Shown piece by piece: positions 47,956 to 60,300 of a DNA stretch of 64,000 bases. Position numbers and translations under genes: made by a program. The notes beneath the pieces were generated by a model. The model was not told the origin of the DNA, ran no database searches, and worked only from the letters and a program-made list of their open reading frames with translations. The DNA is from Neospora caninum Liverpool (lineage: Eukaryota > Apicomplexa > Conoidasida > Eucoccidiorida > Sarcocystidae). The stretch covers positions 5,512,514 to 5,576,513 of the forward strand of contig NC_018396.1 of NCBI RefSeq assembly GCF_000208865.1, given 5' to 3'. Each line of letters starts with the position of its first letter. The first letter of the stretch is position 1.

Positions 47956-50242
47956 ATCTCTTCGGAATTACGAAGCTGCTAAAACTCGTGTGGCTGTCGA
48001 TGCCTATTTGCGACATCTCGCCTTTGTAATGGCCGTTTTTTTTCTGCCTTGCTTCTCCTAGATGGAGAATACAGATCTCAACCACGCTTGACGCACTTGC
48101 CATATTCACTCCACTAGTTTTGCCAGAAAATGCGTCATCTCGTGCACACAAAAATATCTCTTTGATGAAGGTAAATAATCCAGCAAGCTTTTGGAAGGGT
48201 GGGAGAGGAGGGGGCAGGCCAGCGTTGTCGGTGCCTAGCCCCAATATCTGCTAAGAAGGAAATATTGCTCTTTTTTGAAGAGTACCTTAGTCCAACCTTG
48301 CGGTACTTGAACTGACATAAACGCGATTGCATTGTCCTCTACTGATGCCGGTTTTCAATCGTAATGAGTTCAGCAGCGCATACTGGGCAGAGGAGTACAA
48401 TTGTGGTACCCACGGGAGACAATAAGATATTCTGAAGCAACTTTCGCTTGTGTGAAGGAGAAATTCTTCTTCAGACAAGGTTTAAACGTCTCAGCGAGTC
48501 GCGACACAAGCCGTAACCTCAAGGCCAGATTCGATACATGACTCAAAACATTGAAACGCGTTTTCAACGGAATCCAAGACGAAAACTGGGGGTTCTCTAT
48601 GTGTGTTTGTATTGCTCGATCAGTGGCTTAATACATATCAGGCTCGTGGCCCTTGCAATCCAATTACTTTTTTTGTGCAGGCATGGCGCGGTGACGGGGC
48701 GGTGGAAAGTGACCAGAAGCGACACGCGAAAGCAAAAACACCACGTTGGCACCATCCGTCAGTCAATTGAATGGTTGGACATTCCATGCAATACAATTGA
48801 AGAATCCGAAGTTGCCGCCGAGACAATCGGTTCTAGTCGGCCTATATTTTCCAACGTTTTTGCACAGCGGAGTTGTTCCACGCCAAGCGAGCACTACTTT
48901 CGCTGCGCCGCTTTGAAGTTCCACATGTGCACCTCGGCATCGTAATGCAACAAAGCGATGACACATCCGTGCGTACCCCATAAACTGACGATCTCGAGAC
49001 CTCGAGAATAGGTTTTAGTCGTCAGGTGCTGTTAACGGCTTCACGGCGCTCATGAACTATGCCATTTGCGCACATGGAAACACTCCATCTCACCTTTGGC
49101 CTGGATGATTGTAAGGTGCAATTAAGGCCCCACAAGCCGTCAAGCCGTCGATGCTGTTCAGGTTCGCTTTCTTCCTCTACTAAAAATTGACAATAAACGA
49201 TCCTCACCTTTTGGTGCCTCCGCGTCTGGTGTGCAGCGGTCTGTTTTGAGTTCTTCTCGAGGTGGCTGGTACGGCGAACACAAGAGTCGGATGTGGAATA
49301 CCCGTCAGGAGTGGATCACCTGGTCTTTTAAAAAATAGGGATCTGTCTAGGTAGCACTTCGTCTCCACCCACCAAAAACAAGAAAAGAGGACGATAATGG
49401 ACGCCACCGCAGTTCCGCAGCGAGACATCCACCAAATTGCACCGCCCTGCCTGCACCGCGTAACAGCACGAAACTGTTTTTCGGATGTAACGCCTTCATT
49501 GTGAAGGACCCCTGTCAGGAGATGGATCCCATTTTGTGAATGGAAGATCCGATAGAGGTACCGGGAAAATGTGTTTGTTGGACCTTCCGACGCAAAAAAT
49601 ACGCATAATTCCATCGTTCCTGAATGCGACAGTCCGGGACTGCTCCAGCGGAAGTCTGTCAGCGTTCAATTTCGCAGTAAGCAACATGCTTTCTGCGCGC
49701 GGCGATACTCTGCATTGGGTGGTAACTATTTGGTACAATCCGGAATTTTGACTTGGAATTACCTAGCAAAGGAATCGGTAAATCTGTCAGCTAGTTAACG
49801 AAGCCACAGGTTGGACCGCTACTTACTCAAGTCCAGTGTTACGAACTACCCCTCCTGTTTGCTCGCTCCCCAAAAACCTGTATACGTCTTCCGAACGAAA
49901 ATGCCTGAATCATTGTACGTAACCACTGCTTCACAAATTCCACTTGCTGTCTTTCTGCAGGAGTGTCACACAACTTGGTACGCAAAAGTGATCCAAAACG
50001 CAGGGTAGAAACGAAAGGAATTACTCTTACGAGAGCTGATGGTCCACGAGGACGGTGCGGCTGTCGCCCTTTTATACGGCTATGGAGTTACTGCCGGTTC
50101 TTTTCTCCACTGCAACACCCTCTAGGCAGCTTCGAATGTTTAAAAGAATCTCTCATACGACCCAGTGCAAGAACGTGTAGAGCGCCTGTTTGGATTGTAA
50201 AGTTAGGTAGATCGGAATGTGAGCAGGGTGTTCACCAAGCCA

Positions 50243-50298
50243 GTAAGGAGATGGTATTTGATCGTAGAACGTAAGGAGACGATATTTGATAGTGCAAC
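50243..50298. repeat. 28-bp direct tandem repeat, 2 copies
   Basis: GTAAGGAGATGGTATTTGAT followed by CGTAGAAC (50243-50270) is repeated at 50271-50298 with four substitutions. No coding sequence overlaps it. Confidence 0.75.
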
Positions 50299-50797
50299 GA
50301 AGTCTTCACGCAAACGTGGATACCCCAGCTGAGTAATGATGCTGTTTCAGAGCTCATTAAGATTGCAGGAGAGTCCCTGAGTCCTGCGCAAAAACGTTGC
50401 CCTAGTGTGGGCCGTAAAACACTCTTGGTACATGATATGCATTAAGCACCCACTCATAGAAAATAATTTCCCGTTTACCAAACTCCGGCGCTTCACTTAG
50501 AGGCCGCAAACTTGTCCAAAAGCAGAAGTGCTGAGGGCGGTAAAAAAGCGCCACCAAAATCTGACAGCCACAAGGAGCAGCCCGACTTTTATTCTAACGG
50601 AGAAGCACGAGAGGAACTTCGTACCGTCCATATAGAGTCCGCCGGCTTCCCTGGTTCCTTAACCACAAGTGAACCCACCGGCAAAAATCAATGCACCTGA
50701 TCGCTAGTAACAAAGATGACCACGGTCCAACCCCTCTGTCGTGGTCGCGCAATCGGCCGCCTCTGCTAACGTAATCGTACACACGTGGTATGCATGT

Positions 50798-50824
50798 ACA
50801 TATATATATATATATATATATATG
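50798..50824. repeat. (TA)n microsatellite
   Basis: A TA run of about 13 units sits between the thrombospondin-repeat gene and the ISU gene. Confidence 0.9.
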
Positions 50825-51000
50825 GATGTCAGTATTTTGCGCATGCACGAATAATAGTTACATGCACGCAGCTTTAGATGCATGTGTGCATATTATGCAG
50901 ACACACAGATGGACAGCTATGCAGAGGGGTCGATGGGTAAGCACGCATCGGCCTACAAAATCCCATGAGTGCGAGACCAGACATTCATATGCATATGAAG

Positions 51001-51031
<31 letters not shown>
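51001..51031. repeat. (TA)n microsatellite
   Basis: An uninterrupted TA run of about 15 units, roughly 180 bp after the previous TA run. Confidence 0.9.
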
Positions 51032-51032
<1 letters not shown>

Positions 51033-51607
51033 CTTCAAGGGATACAAACATGCACTTTGCACTTTGAGGGTTCCTCAGATCTATTGGCGAGCTCTGGACC
51101 AGAACTAACGATTGTGGGCGAGGCAGATAAACCACACGCGGAACGCTTGGCCCCGGCGGCTCTCTCTCGTGGCCCAAGAATACGGCCACGCACTACGTGG
51201 CAGAAGAGATCTCCAACCCAGCCCTTCCTACTCGCCCTTTACATAACTGCCTCGCATGCGGACCAGGGATACAGCACAGGATGCGTCCAGGAACTGACAC
51301 AACACCCAATTACAAGCGGAGTTCCCCAAGAGGCCCACTCTCCATCCTCTAGGGCCTGAATCGGCGAAGGGGTCATCCGAAGGACACTCCGGCTTGTACC
51401 CCCTCTGTTTCAGGTTGATTGTTTCCCCCGTCAAGATCCCCATCAATCCTAGAGAGCCTTCTCAATCCCTTGGAGAACCACCCCTTGTCCTGCATTCGGA
51501 TACATGGATCCCTGCATTGTCATACACGCAAAAAGGCGTTACTTCCGGCCACGGAAAACCACCTGTTCCGAGCCACGCAGTGGCATTCGACTGCCACGAC
51601 CCGCCAA

Positions 51608-53767
51608 CTACGGGGGAGTCCCAGCAGACACAGCCTGCTTCTGCCCGCTTGCCCCGGTTCTGTCCACCGAAGTGGAGGCGCCAGAAACCTGCGCTTCTTT
51701 CTGTTTCTTTTGGTAGTCCAAAATCGCGTGCCGGACTGCGTCTTCCGCCAACAGACTGCAGTGGACCTTAACAGGAGGCAAGTTGAGATACTCTGCGCAC
51801 ACATGCGGCACACGAAGACAGGACACTGTGGTCCAGAACCGATACTGGAAATCGGAGCGGAAGAGCGACCCAAGATTTCCAAGTGCAATGGCCCGTTGAA
51901 GCGAGACGTTTCAGAAGTGCATCGTGGGGTGGCGCCTGCTAAGTGGGGATTCACGATGCATAAAGGAGCAGATGTAAACGCACCAGATTACATGCCTCTC
52001 TCCACACGAATGTGTGCATAAATCTGTACATCTCCAAATGCATTTACGAACACAAATATATATATATATAGAAAAGTGGAAATCCGAATACTTCACTTTT
52101 TGACCAGCATTTCTTCAGCGGCGGTGAAGCATGTGCTAAGACACAGCAAAAGACTGCCCAAGGTGGGCGACTGTTTATTACCGCGGGAATTCCCAAACGA
52201 AGGACGCCCCCCCTTCTCGGCAAACAACTTGTGGCGCATTCGTTTCGGAAATCTCCGATGTCGGTTTCCGTAGTTTCAAATTCCCCCTCGTCGCCAAAAT
52301 CGCCTGCATCTCGGCTTTCAACCTACCCGCGATATCCGTGTTTTTCAGCTTCAGCGCGTCATCGCATGTCTTGCCCTTGATGAGCTCCGTGGCGTACGAC
52401 GAAGAGGCGATCGCGCTCCCGCACCCGAACGTCTTGAAGCGTGCATCTCTGATTTTCCCATCTTCAACTAGCACCTGAAGGACAAGAAACTCCCAAAGCA
52501 CGAAGCTTTGCGAATGCGGTTCCGCGGTTTGCCCCGTCGGTGGGATTTTCTTTGCAGCGATTGCCAAAACAGTTGACACAGTGACGGCCCCGCGAAGCAA
52601 TGCGCACGTATCTCCTTGCTCCCTATTTGCATTTGCTAACGCATGCATCCGTCAGCACGTGCACATTGGTATTCATGCAAAGGCATTGACAACCCTGGTG
52701 CAGATAGCTTGTTGTTGGACCGCTTTCCGACAGTGTTTGGTTATGCGTGGAGGATTACGGGTGTCGCCCCGTTCGAGAAACTCAGAAGCGAGAGACAGAC
52801 AAAGAGAGTCGAAATACACCACGAGAGCAGCGCGGCATCATCTCCCGAACCTTTGTTCATTGTGAGATCGCAGCGTCCCGACGCCCTCTCCCGGAAGACC
52901 ACCTTCAAAGCCATTTCAACGACAGCCGAAGCGCGTCTGCTTTGCGGCACCACACCGCGCTTCGACGCGAAAGAGGTGGTGCGCCACACGCACCTGAAGC
53001 TTGATGACGTCGCCGCAAGCAGCCTTGCCGACAACCGCCGTTCCAACCTTCGACCTTGTCTCGGGGTCAGACAGGTCAAACGCGCCTGGTGAAAGCAGGA
53101 GAAACTGAACAGATCTCGACTAATCTTCAGAACAAACCAGAGAGTGATCCTGTCACCCGCGTACGGTGCTAACTGCGGCTGGTCAGTTTTCAGAACCCCT
53201 GGCGGAGCACTCCAGCGTAAAGCGCCGCAAGTACGTGTGTCTACAGCCGTGCCGCCATGAATATACAGAAATACAGTCAGAAACGCTCAAACAGATATGC
53301 GCTGCGCGGGCCTCTGAATGCTTTATAAACAGACGCGAAGCCAGACTTGCGGAATTGATCTCAGAGTCTTCTTTGGGAGGTCTCCTGTCCAGGAGAAGTG
53401 ACGCCAGTCAAATGGCGGACAAGGCGCCTACATACATATACACATATGACTATTAATGTATGTCCCATGAATATGGACTTGAATAACGAACCAGCGTCCC
53501 TCCCCTATGCAGGCTTGGCCACGTGCATGTACCGGCGTTTCTCGGGTTGAAGAAGTGCTCGTGGACTTTTTTGCTGTACCACCGAATTTGTTGGACATCG
53601 TGTTGCGAATTCTGGAGTTGCAAGGTGTCCGTGGACGCGGCCACACCTGCACCGCGGCCGGGCGTAAGTACGGAGGCGCTTAAAGAAGCGCATCGCATCT
53701 GACTCTGTGGACAAGTCAATTTCTGTGCTCCCTTGGAAAAAAGCGGGCGAACTCGTGTCAGCGCCAT
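51608..53767 (-). CDS. ISU1: Mitochondrial iron-sulfur cluster assembly scaffold ISU1/IscU
   Basis: Exons 53767-53533, 53085-52994, 52474-52327 and 51792-51608 join in phase to give 219 residues. ISU is the scaffold on which the Nfs1-Isd11 desulfurase, frataxin and ferredoxin build a 2Fe-2S cluster, later handed to Hsp70 and co-chaperone. All hallmarks are present: HFFNPRNAG (69-79, usually YENPRNVG), GKAACGDV with Cys102 and Asp104, [16 protein letters not shown] with Cys127, LPPVK (163-167, the Hsp70 binding site) and Cys170 in [11 protein letters not shown]. Each of the three introns interrupts a conserved block that is restored by splicing. The first ~60 residues are basic and hydroxylated with few acids, fitting a mitochondrial presequence; the start is the second of two candidate codons and the only ATG. 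The tail after LDYQKKQ is about 25 residues longer than usual and Ser/Thr/Gly-rich. Confidence 0.95.
52056..52070. repeat. Short (TA)n microsatellite
   Basis: A TA run of about seven units lies in the last intron (52326-51793) of the ISU gene. Confidence 0.8.
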
Positions 53768-54892
53768 GGCCACGGTTTCGAAGAAGTGGAAAAACGAGAG
53801 ACAGCCGCCAAAGAAAAGTCAAAAACAGACGTTTTGCGAGAAACAAAAATTCGAGATAGAGGCAAAGAAATTCGCACGCCGACAGAAGAAAAAACATTCG
53901 CGACGTCGTAGCAAAAGGGTACCCCAAAGAAATGTTTCACTTGGCGACAACGAATCAACAGGAGTCAAGAAACACGTCTTTTTGTCTAGAAAAAGAATGA
54001 CGAAGGCGAAATCTGGCAACGCTGGTTAAACTGTTTCTAGACAGCTACAACGGAGGCGCTTTTCTGCTGTTCAAAAATCTTTACGCATCCTCCTGGGCGA
54101 TGCGCTGCCACGTTCGAGGCTGTGTGAGAATTGGACCCCCCACATGCGAGTGATGTTTCGAACCGCGTCGGGAAGAAATAGCACTTTCATTACTTCGTAT
54201 ACTTTAGTAACGGAATTCTACGGGTAAGATCAACATTTGCAGAGGTGAGTCTCTAAAAATGGGGATATCCACGTTTGTCGCGGAGAAGAACTGTTTTTCG
54301 TAAGGCCTGCGATTGCGTTAACTTGGGTTTATCTAAGCTTGCTTTCACTGAAATGTGGACACAAGATTACGCAATCGACACGAAATCAGTCTATCGTTCT
54401 GCCGCTCCACAGGAGAGTTATTCAGTTCCGTTATTCACTCACGCAACTTTCAGAGGCGTCACAGTGTGCGGAGACGCCAGGACCAAACGTCTTGGGGGCC
54501 CGTGGCTTCAGGGAATCTCCTGGGGAAATTGACGAACTGAGCAAACAAAGGAGACACCTGATATGCACGCGTTACCGCGGGCACCTGCACTATAGGAGGC
54601 CCCGTACATTTGACATAATTCCATATGAACCGGCTGACTGGTATGGTGATATCTGGGTGTGAAGGTTCCTTCAAACCGAAAGCCGCTCTTAAGAAGATTA
54701 ATCGAAGTAAGTATGATGGGGCATTTAGCCTCCGTCATTAAAATAAAACGGAACTTTAAGCTCGGTATCTATCCCAGGAGGATTAGTAGAACACTTTTAC
54801 ATATAAGTAGAAGACGTAACTGTTTGATACAACCTGAAACAGCAATATAAAATGCAATACAAAGACTCGTTTTAATGTTACGTCGGATACTT

Positions 54893-54985
54893 AGCAACCT
54901 CCACGTAGCCAAGGTTACCAAAAATGGTATTGAAGAAAGGCTTGTAATCACTGTAGCACCCCAGAAACTCATTTGCCCCCATGAT
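54893..54985 (-). pseudogene. cob: Cytochrome b (cob) fragment, nuclear mitochondrial insertion, copy 1
   Basis: The minus strand reads GQMSFWGATVITSLSSIP-like sequence, the cytochrome b segment after the conserved LPW motif (canonical MSFWGATVITNLLS). Only about 30 residues are present, the frame breaks near 54915, and it is flanked by unrelated sequence. It overlaps in content with the piece at 56233-56395. Confidence 0.75.
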
Positions 54986-55384
54986 GTTTTTCCAAGAACT
55001 AACGCGACCTCCTATTTCCTAGTACCATTAGTGAACTCGTTCGGTCTGATCTTGAGTACGTAGTGAGCTAACAAGTTACAAGGAACTTGACAAACATTAC
55101 TAGATTTATACTGATGACGAAGGCAACACGATTTTACATCGGCTAGTACAGAATATCAAACCAAACAATCATTAAATGAGTTCAATAATACAGGGTTGAA
55201 CTGTGTAAATATTGTTGTGTTATGGATCTATCGCAAACCATTGGGATTCGAAGTTATGGTTTGGGGCCCGTGAGTACCCCACTGAACTGCTTAAGACAAG
55301 CTGGAAGTGTTGGATTTGAACGTCCTACTACATTAAGGTTATTCCATATCGGTTGTGTTCTACCCGTAATGTGTATGGATTACG

Positions 55385-55548
55385 GTTATCACTCGTATTA
55401 ACAGCAAGAGAAAACTACTCAGATAGTCAACCGGTTCGTAACACCACTTCACATCGTACCTGAATGGTATTTTCCAACATATTATGCGGGGTTAAAAGTA
55501 ATACCATCTAAAACCGGTGGTTTGTTAGTATTTATGTCATCAACATGA
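55385..55548 (+). pseudogene. cob: Cytochrome b (cob) C-terminal fragment, nuclear mitochondrial insertion
   Basis: The plus strand reads [14 protein letters not shown] followed by [31 protein letters not shown] and the IPSKTGG run are hallmarks of cytochrome b (the Qo-site PEWY motif). It ends abruptly at 55548 and is preceded by unrelated AT-rich sequence, so it is a fragment and not a gene. Confidence 0.85.
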
Positions 55549-55852
55549 CAATGAAATATCACTAACCATGAAAATTATTTGACTAACACAACAGCATAGA
55601 AAGATTAAGCTGCATTACGTTCAAACTTTACACTGGATATGTTTTGCTTAACTTACTACAGACCATGGGAGCGAAGATAAGCTCATGCGCAATTCCGTTA
55701 ATGGAAATCAAAAGAGCGTTCACGCAACTAAAAATGCTCTGATTAAAAAAATCCCAAGATTGCACCAACAATGACATGATTGAAATGTATACCTGTAAGT
55801 ACAAATAGGCCATTACCAAGTCCATCTCCCTCATGAATATCTGCCTGTAAGA

Positions 55853-55876
55853 TATGTATATATATATATATATATA
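55853..55876. repeat. (TA)n microsatellite
   Basis: A TA run of about 11 units at the edge of the AT-rich region that holds the mitochondrial fragments. Confidence 0.85.
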
Positions 55877-56232
55877 CGCATCAAGACACGTAGCAGCGAG
55901 TCCCCAGTGATCCGATGATGCCAAGGAGACGGGCTGCCACACCGGAAATAGGGGCATTCTCTTAGCGAGCTCTCTGTTACACCATTTCTCTATGCAGATA
56001 CTTTTGGGCCAGTGCCGTGCCAAGAAGGAAGTCCCTGATCTCATTTCCGTGTGGACTCGCGAACTTTTAACATGGGTAGTACGTGGTGTCAAAGCACATG
56101 CTGTATCACCTGGCGCGGGCCAGGCATTTTAGAATGTTCCTCTCTACCCTGGATGCTTTGAGCTGATCACTTCAGTGAGGGTTAGCCGTGCAGTCAACCA
56201 CGGCGTCTCCTCGGTTCTGCACAGGGTGGTCA

Positions 56233-56395
56233 GTGCTATCCTCCAAGTAGCCAAGGTACCAAATATGGTATGGGAGAAAGGAGGTTTGTAATCACTGTAG
56301 CACCCCCAGAAACTCATTTGTCCCCACGGTAGTACATACCGGAGGAAGGCGATGGCTATACTAAGTAGACATAAAACTAAACCAGACATCAAAAC
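56233..56395 (-). pseudogene. cob: Cytochrome b (cob) fragment, nuclear mitochondrial insertion, copy 2
   Basis: The minus strand reads MSGLVLCLLSIAIAFL, then YVLPWGQMSFWG, which is the cytochrome b Qo region. After SFWG one extra G shifts the frame; correcting for the shift the DNA continues as the expected VITNLLSPIPYLVPW segment. It repeats and extends the copy at 54893-54985, and both stop at nearly the same place, so they share a breakpoint. Confidence 0.85.
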
Positions 56396-57321
56396 GGTAG
56401 TTAACTAACTATAACTCAGGTGACGGCGTATTCCGTGCGGCGCATGCTTCCCTTACGTCAGTTCATCCCCTGACAGGGCGAACACTTTTAGCATGTTTCC
56501 AGCAAACGTGTATCATGAGCTGCAGCGTTCGTTTTCCCAAGACATAGCTAGCTTGCCACGATGCACTCTAGCGTGCACGACGTGTGTTTCTTGTCCACTG
56601 ACGCCGGCGAATGCAGAATGGAATGTCAATGGGCTGTCGCCCTCCGTGTCAGTTGCCACCCTGTCGTAGAGGTCCTTGGAAAAACGGACGCGAATGAACG
56701 ACTTCTTCAATTGTATATGTGTATAGATAATCGATAAATAGATACACGCATATTCTTCATGAGGAAGGACGCGATGATGTGTTTGGGGACCTTACCAGAC
56801 TTGTTCTCAGCCCTTCCTCATCGGATCTAAATGTACTAGAAAGTATCCAATCTTGAGCGGGCCTAGTGGTGTATACTTAGTCACCGCAAGGTCGAACTAC
56901 GCAGACAATCACGCCAAAAGGATTCGCAGTTCCCGAATCTCCAGGTGGAAAAAAACCTGTGGCAGCTAGCGCACACGTACGCTCTCCGTGACGACGTGCA
57001 GTGTGACCTGCATCGCAGCGGGCGGTCGATGACGGCGTGGCCTCTCGTGCCACGTGTACACCACGGCGCCTTGGACAAGGCATGCGCAGGGTATCCGGGG
57101 ACTCGTGGAAGGGGAATTCGAACAGATGGAAAATTCCGGAGTCAAGACACTCAACCGCCGCACTTTGCAGATCATCAGCTCAGAATACCCCGCCGCGCCG
57201 CCTCCCATGAACGACAAAGAAAAAGAGACCAGCAGACACCTGCACTCTTCCTTTTCACCTCGGCCCCCGGGGTACCACGAGGACAGGAACTTTCGGATTT
57301 TGGACCCAAACGGATGCCGCA

Positions 57322-60300
57322 TTAACTCAAGTTTTCGTATATCTTTCTCATGCGCGGCAGCGTCATCCCACGGCGATCACTTTGCTGGTCATCACCCTGC
57401 AAACCAACGATGCCGCAAAACAAGACAAACACTTTATTTCTCCTCCCCGGACCTGCCTCACCTTCCCGTAACGCAGACGTCTTCCCTGCCGTCCGGCGGC
57501 CGAGAGAGTCTGCCCGCGTGCCACGCATGCAGCCTCGGAGGCTCCGCTGTTTCGCAATCACGCAGACGCCAGTCTACGACGAACACGGCATACACAGAGC
57601 AGTGCTGCCTCGGTGCGCGTTGCCCCTCCCTGGTTCGCGTCTCTTCGCCCTACCTGCACAGGGTCACGGACAGCGACCGCGATCGAGTAGTGGGCCTGAA
57701 TGAGTCGCCATTCCTCCAGTTCATCGAACAGTTCCAGTTGCTGAAAACACCAAGAAAAACCAGCGGGGGAATGGCGGCGAACTCCAGAACGGCAGACGAG
57801 AGAAGGGAGAGAAAACGGAACGGAGGGGAACGAGAAACGAAGGTTTCTCTCCGTGCAGACAGGGGTGCACAGAAGCACATGTGCTGTCTTCGCGAGTGCA
57901 GCAGTGACCGCGAAAGCCGCTACACACACACGAGCAGAAACATCTTGTCTGCGGTTTAGGAACGCGGTTCCCTTTTCGAGACGAATTCAGTACACACACT
58001 CAGGCCAACTCTGGCACAGGCGACGTCTTGTGTAGCCCAGGCCGGAAACCTAAACGGTCGTGCGCCCCCGCTAAAACAGCGGTCACGTTCCTGGTCTTTC
58101 AGGACCGGCGGCAGGCACGAGAGAGCACGGCTATGGGCATACACGGATTCCCGACGAGGCACTGTTGTGAAGTCTCGGCAGGTCCTCTGGACTCTAAACT
58201 CCACGCGCAGAGCTAGGACATCTGCCACGCTGAATCCTTCAGTAAAAAAGGGCTAGCGAGCGCTGCGGAGACGGGCACAATACGCGCCCACCCTCCAACA
58301 GCTTCCAGACCAGATCTCTCTGTACAGTCAAACAACAGTGGCAGTGGAGAGGTTAACTCAGCTGCGTCCCCGCCGCACACGCGCTGCATGCCGACGGGGC
58401 AGTCGATACACCGTGAAAGGTTTTCCCGGCCGCCCCATCTTGCCTCGACTACGACTCTCTTGTCGGAAAAGCGAGGCGCAGAAGAACGCATGTTCAACAT
58501 ATGAGGCCCTCCACTTTTTCACCCGCACCTGGACGCGCTGCCTCTCTTGAGGAGGCAAGAATTTGTCGTAGATCGTGTTCATGTCAACCACGGACGAGGC
58601 GGTCCAGCCGAGATTGAGGTATCTGCGGGAATGGACGAAAGGGGCCAAAGTCGCAGAAAAGGACTGCGATACGGAGAGAGAGAAACCGTCGATCTAGCGT
58701 TTAAAAAAGACTGAAACGAAGAACGACGACATGCTGGGGTTCGACTGCCTCTCTCTTCGTCACCCCCCTCTCCATTTCTGGCACCTACGGCGGTCGCGAC
58801 CCCGGCTCACAGCGAAAGCTTTGAACGTTTTCGATTCGAAAAGAGACTGGCTCTCGCGTATTGCCGCGGGCGCCGCTGCGTGGGCCTCTTTGAAAGATTT
58901 TGAAGATGTGTCCGCCCTCGTGCACATATTGACATTTCCCCTGATCTCGAAAAAAAGCGGAAATCTAGAGGCCCGAGACCATGTGAGAACCCCGAATCCT
59001 ACCTCTGCTTCTGTGATTCGAGAGTAGGGTAGTCGAAGATCGTCATGAGAGGGCAGCCGCGCGTCTGTAGAACCGCAGAGGCAGTCGAAGACGAGGCTGG
59101 TTTCCCCTGTGTTCCCCGTACACCCTCGCGTTGAAGGTGTTTTGTGCGCACGTCTCTCCTAAAACGAGCTCCACGGCAACTGAGGCCGAGTGCTTACCAC
59201 CGCGTCATGCTAGTAGGCATTACGAGGAAACACGGAATGCCACGAGACACGACTTCCTACCCACATGCGTAAACATGGAATTCGAGGTCCCGGTCGCACT
59301 CAGAGGCACACTGCATCGACAGACGACATATAGGGGCGTGTGTCCCGAGCGATATAAACATCAGTCCCTGTCCCGACACTACGGAGAAGTTCGAGTTCGG
59401 CAACCAAAAGGGGGCGAGGGGGAGGCGCTCCTCGTTCCATAACAGGAGCCCAGCTCTGAGAGACTAACCTGCAGATTTTTCACCATTGTTCGGCCGAAGG
59501 CGTCTGTCGGGTTCAACTAAACAGCAAACACACCGCAGTTTTACGACTCAGATGCACGCAGTGTCTGTAAACAGACACTGCAGAGCACGTAGCCACATGC
59601 ATATGCTGTCTCGAAGGCTCTCCAAGACGCAAACGAGTCATGCGCAGAGACCGAAACACCAAGCCGCGTCTCTCTCTCGCGAGCGAATCTCTGGGAACTA
59701 AACGAAAATGTTCACTGCCTGGAGGATGCACTGGCAAGAGTGGACATGGGGCGTAGTATTCCTCTAAGTCATTCTCCTGGCATGTCGGGCGATGAAGGGG
59801 CGAGACAGAAAAGAGGAAACTGCGCACTTCTGGACTCTTACGCAAGCACCCGCGCTTTGAAGGGCCACGCCCCAAACACTGCCGAGAGGAGCGATTGGCC
59901 GTAAATCGAAGCTGCGCAAAGAGCATCACGAGTTGTGCATCGACGGGGCCTTTCTCCCCCAGAGGCAGCCAAGCTGTGTCTACCTCAATGGGACAAGCTA
60001 GGTCCCCTCACCTGTTCGTACACCGCAACGGCACTGGGCGCGGATGTCACGGCCTGCGCAGCCCAGCGGAGGACCTGTCAACAGAGAAATGCAAAGCGCC
60101 ACCACGTAAGGAGAGGAAAGACCCAATGGAAGAATCAGTTAGCGGCTCCGCGCGACAACGCACGTTTCTACGAAATCCCCACCCTTCGCTCCTTCCACAC
60201 GGTGCTCGTGACGTTCTCTGCATCCAAAACCCTGGTCTCGCAAGCGTAGAAAAAGAAAGCCACTGAGGGGAAACCAAACGATACCCATTCGCGTTGTCCC

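Larger units (their letters stand above)
47956..51607. other. Intergenic, no gene recognised
   Basis: This 3.65-kb interval lies upstream of the thrombospondin-repeat gene and downstream of the ISU gene. Only short frames without recognisable domains occur. It should contain the promoter of the thrombospondin-repeat gene and the ISU 3' UTR. Short repeats inside it are listed separately. Confidence 0.5.
53768..57321. other. Intergenic with AT-rich mitochondrial-derived insertions
   Basis: The stretch upstream of the ISU gene becomes markedly AT-rich from about 54690 to 55870, unlike the rest of the window. Cytochrome b fragments inside it are listed separately; other parts, such as 54700-54880 and 55080-55380, have the same composition and are probably mitochondrial too, but I could not assign them. 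From about 56400 on, composition returns to that of the nuclear genes. Confidence 0.55.

Noticed and set aside
53733..54029. Lysine/arginine-rich 98-residue plus-strand frame beside the ISU start
   Set aside because: It overlaps the first ISU exon in antisense and is probably the reverse of a pyrimidine-rich 5' leader; no domain was seen.
57054..57959. A 301-residue plus-strand frame
   Set aside because: It runs antisense through a conserved methyltransferase exon (57740-57654), has no domain and shows no coding-like pattern.
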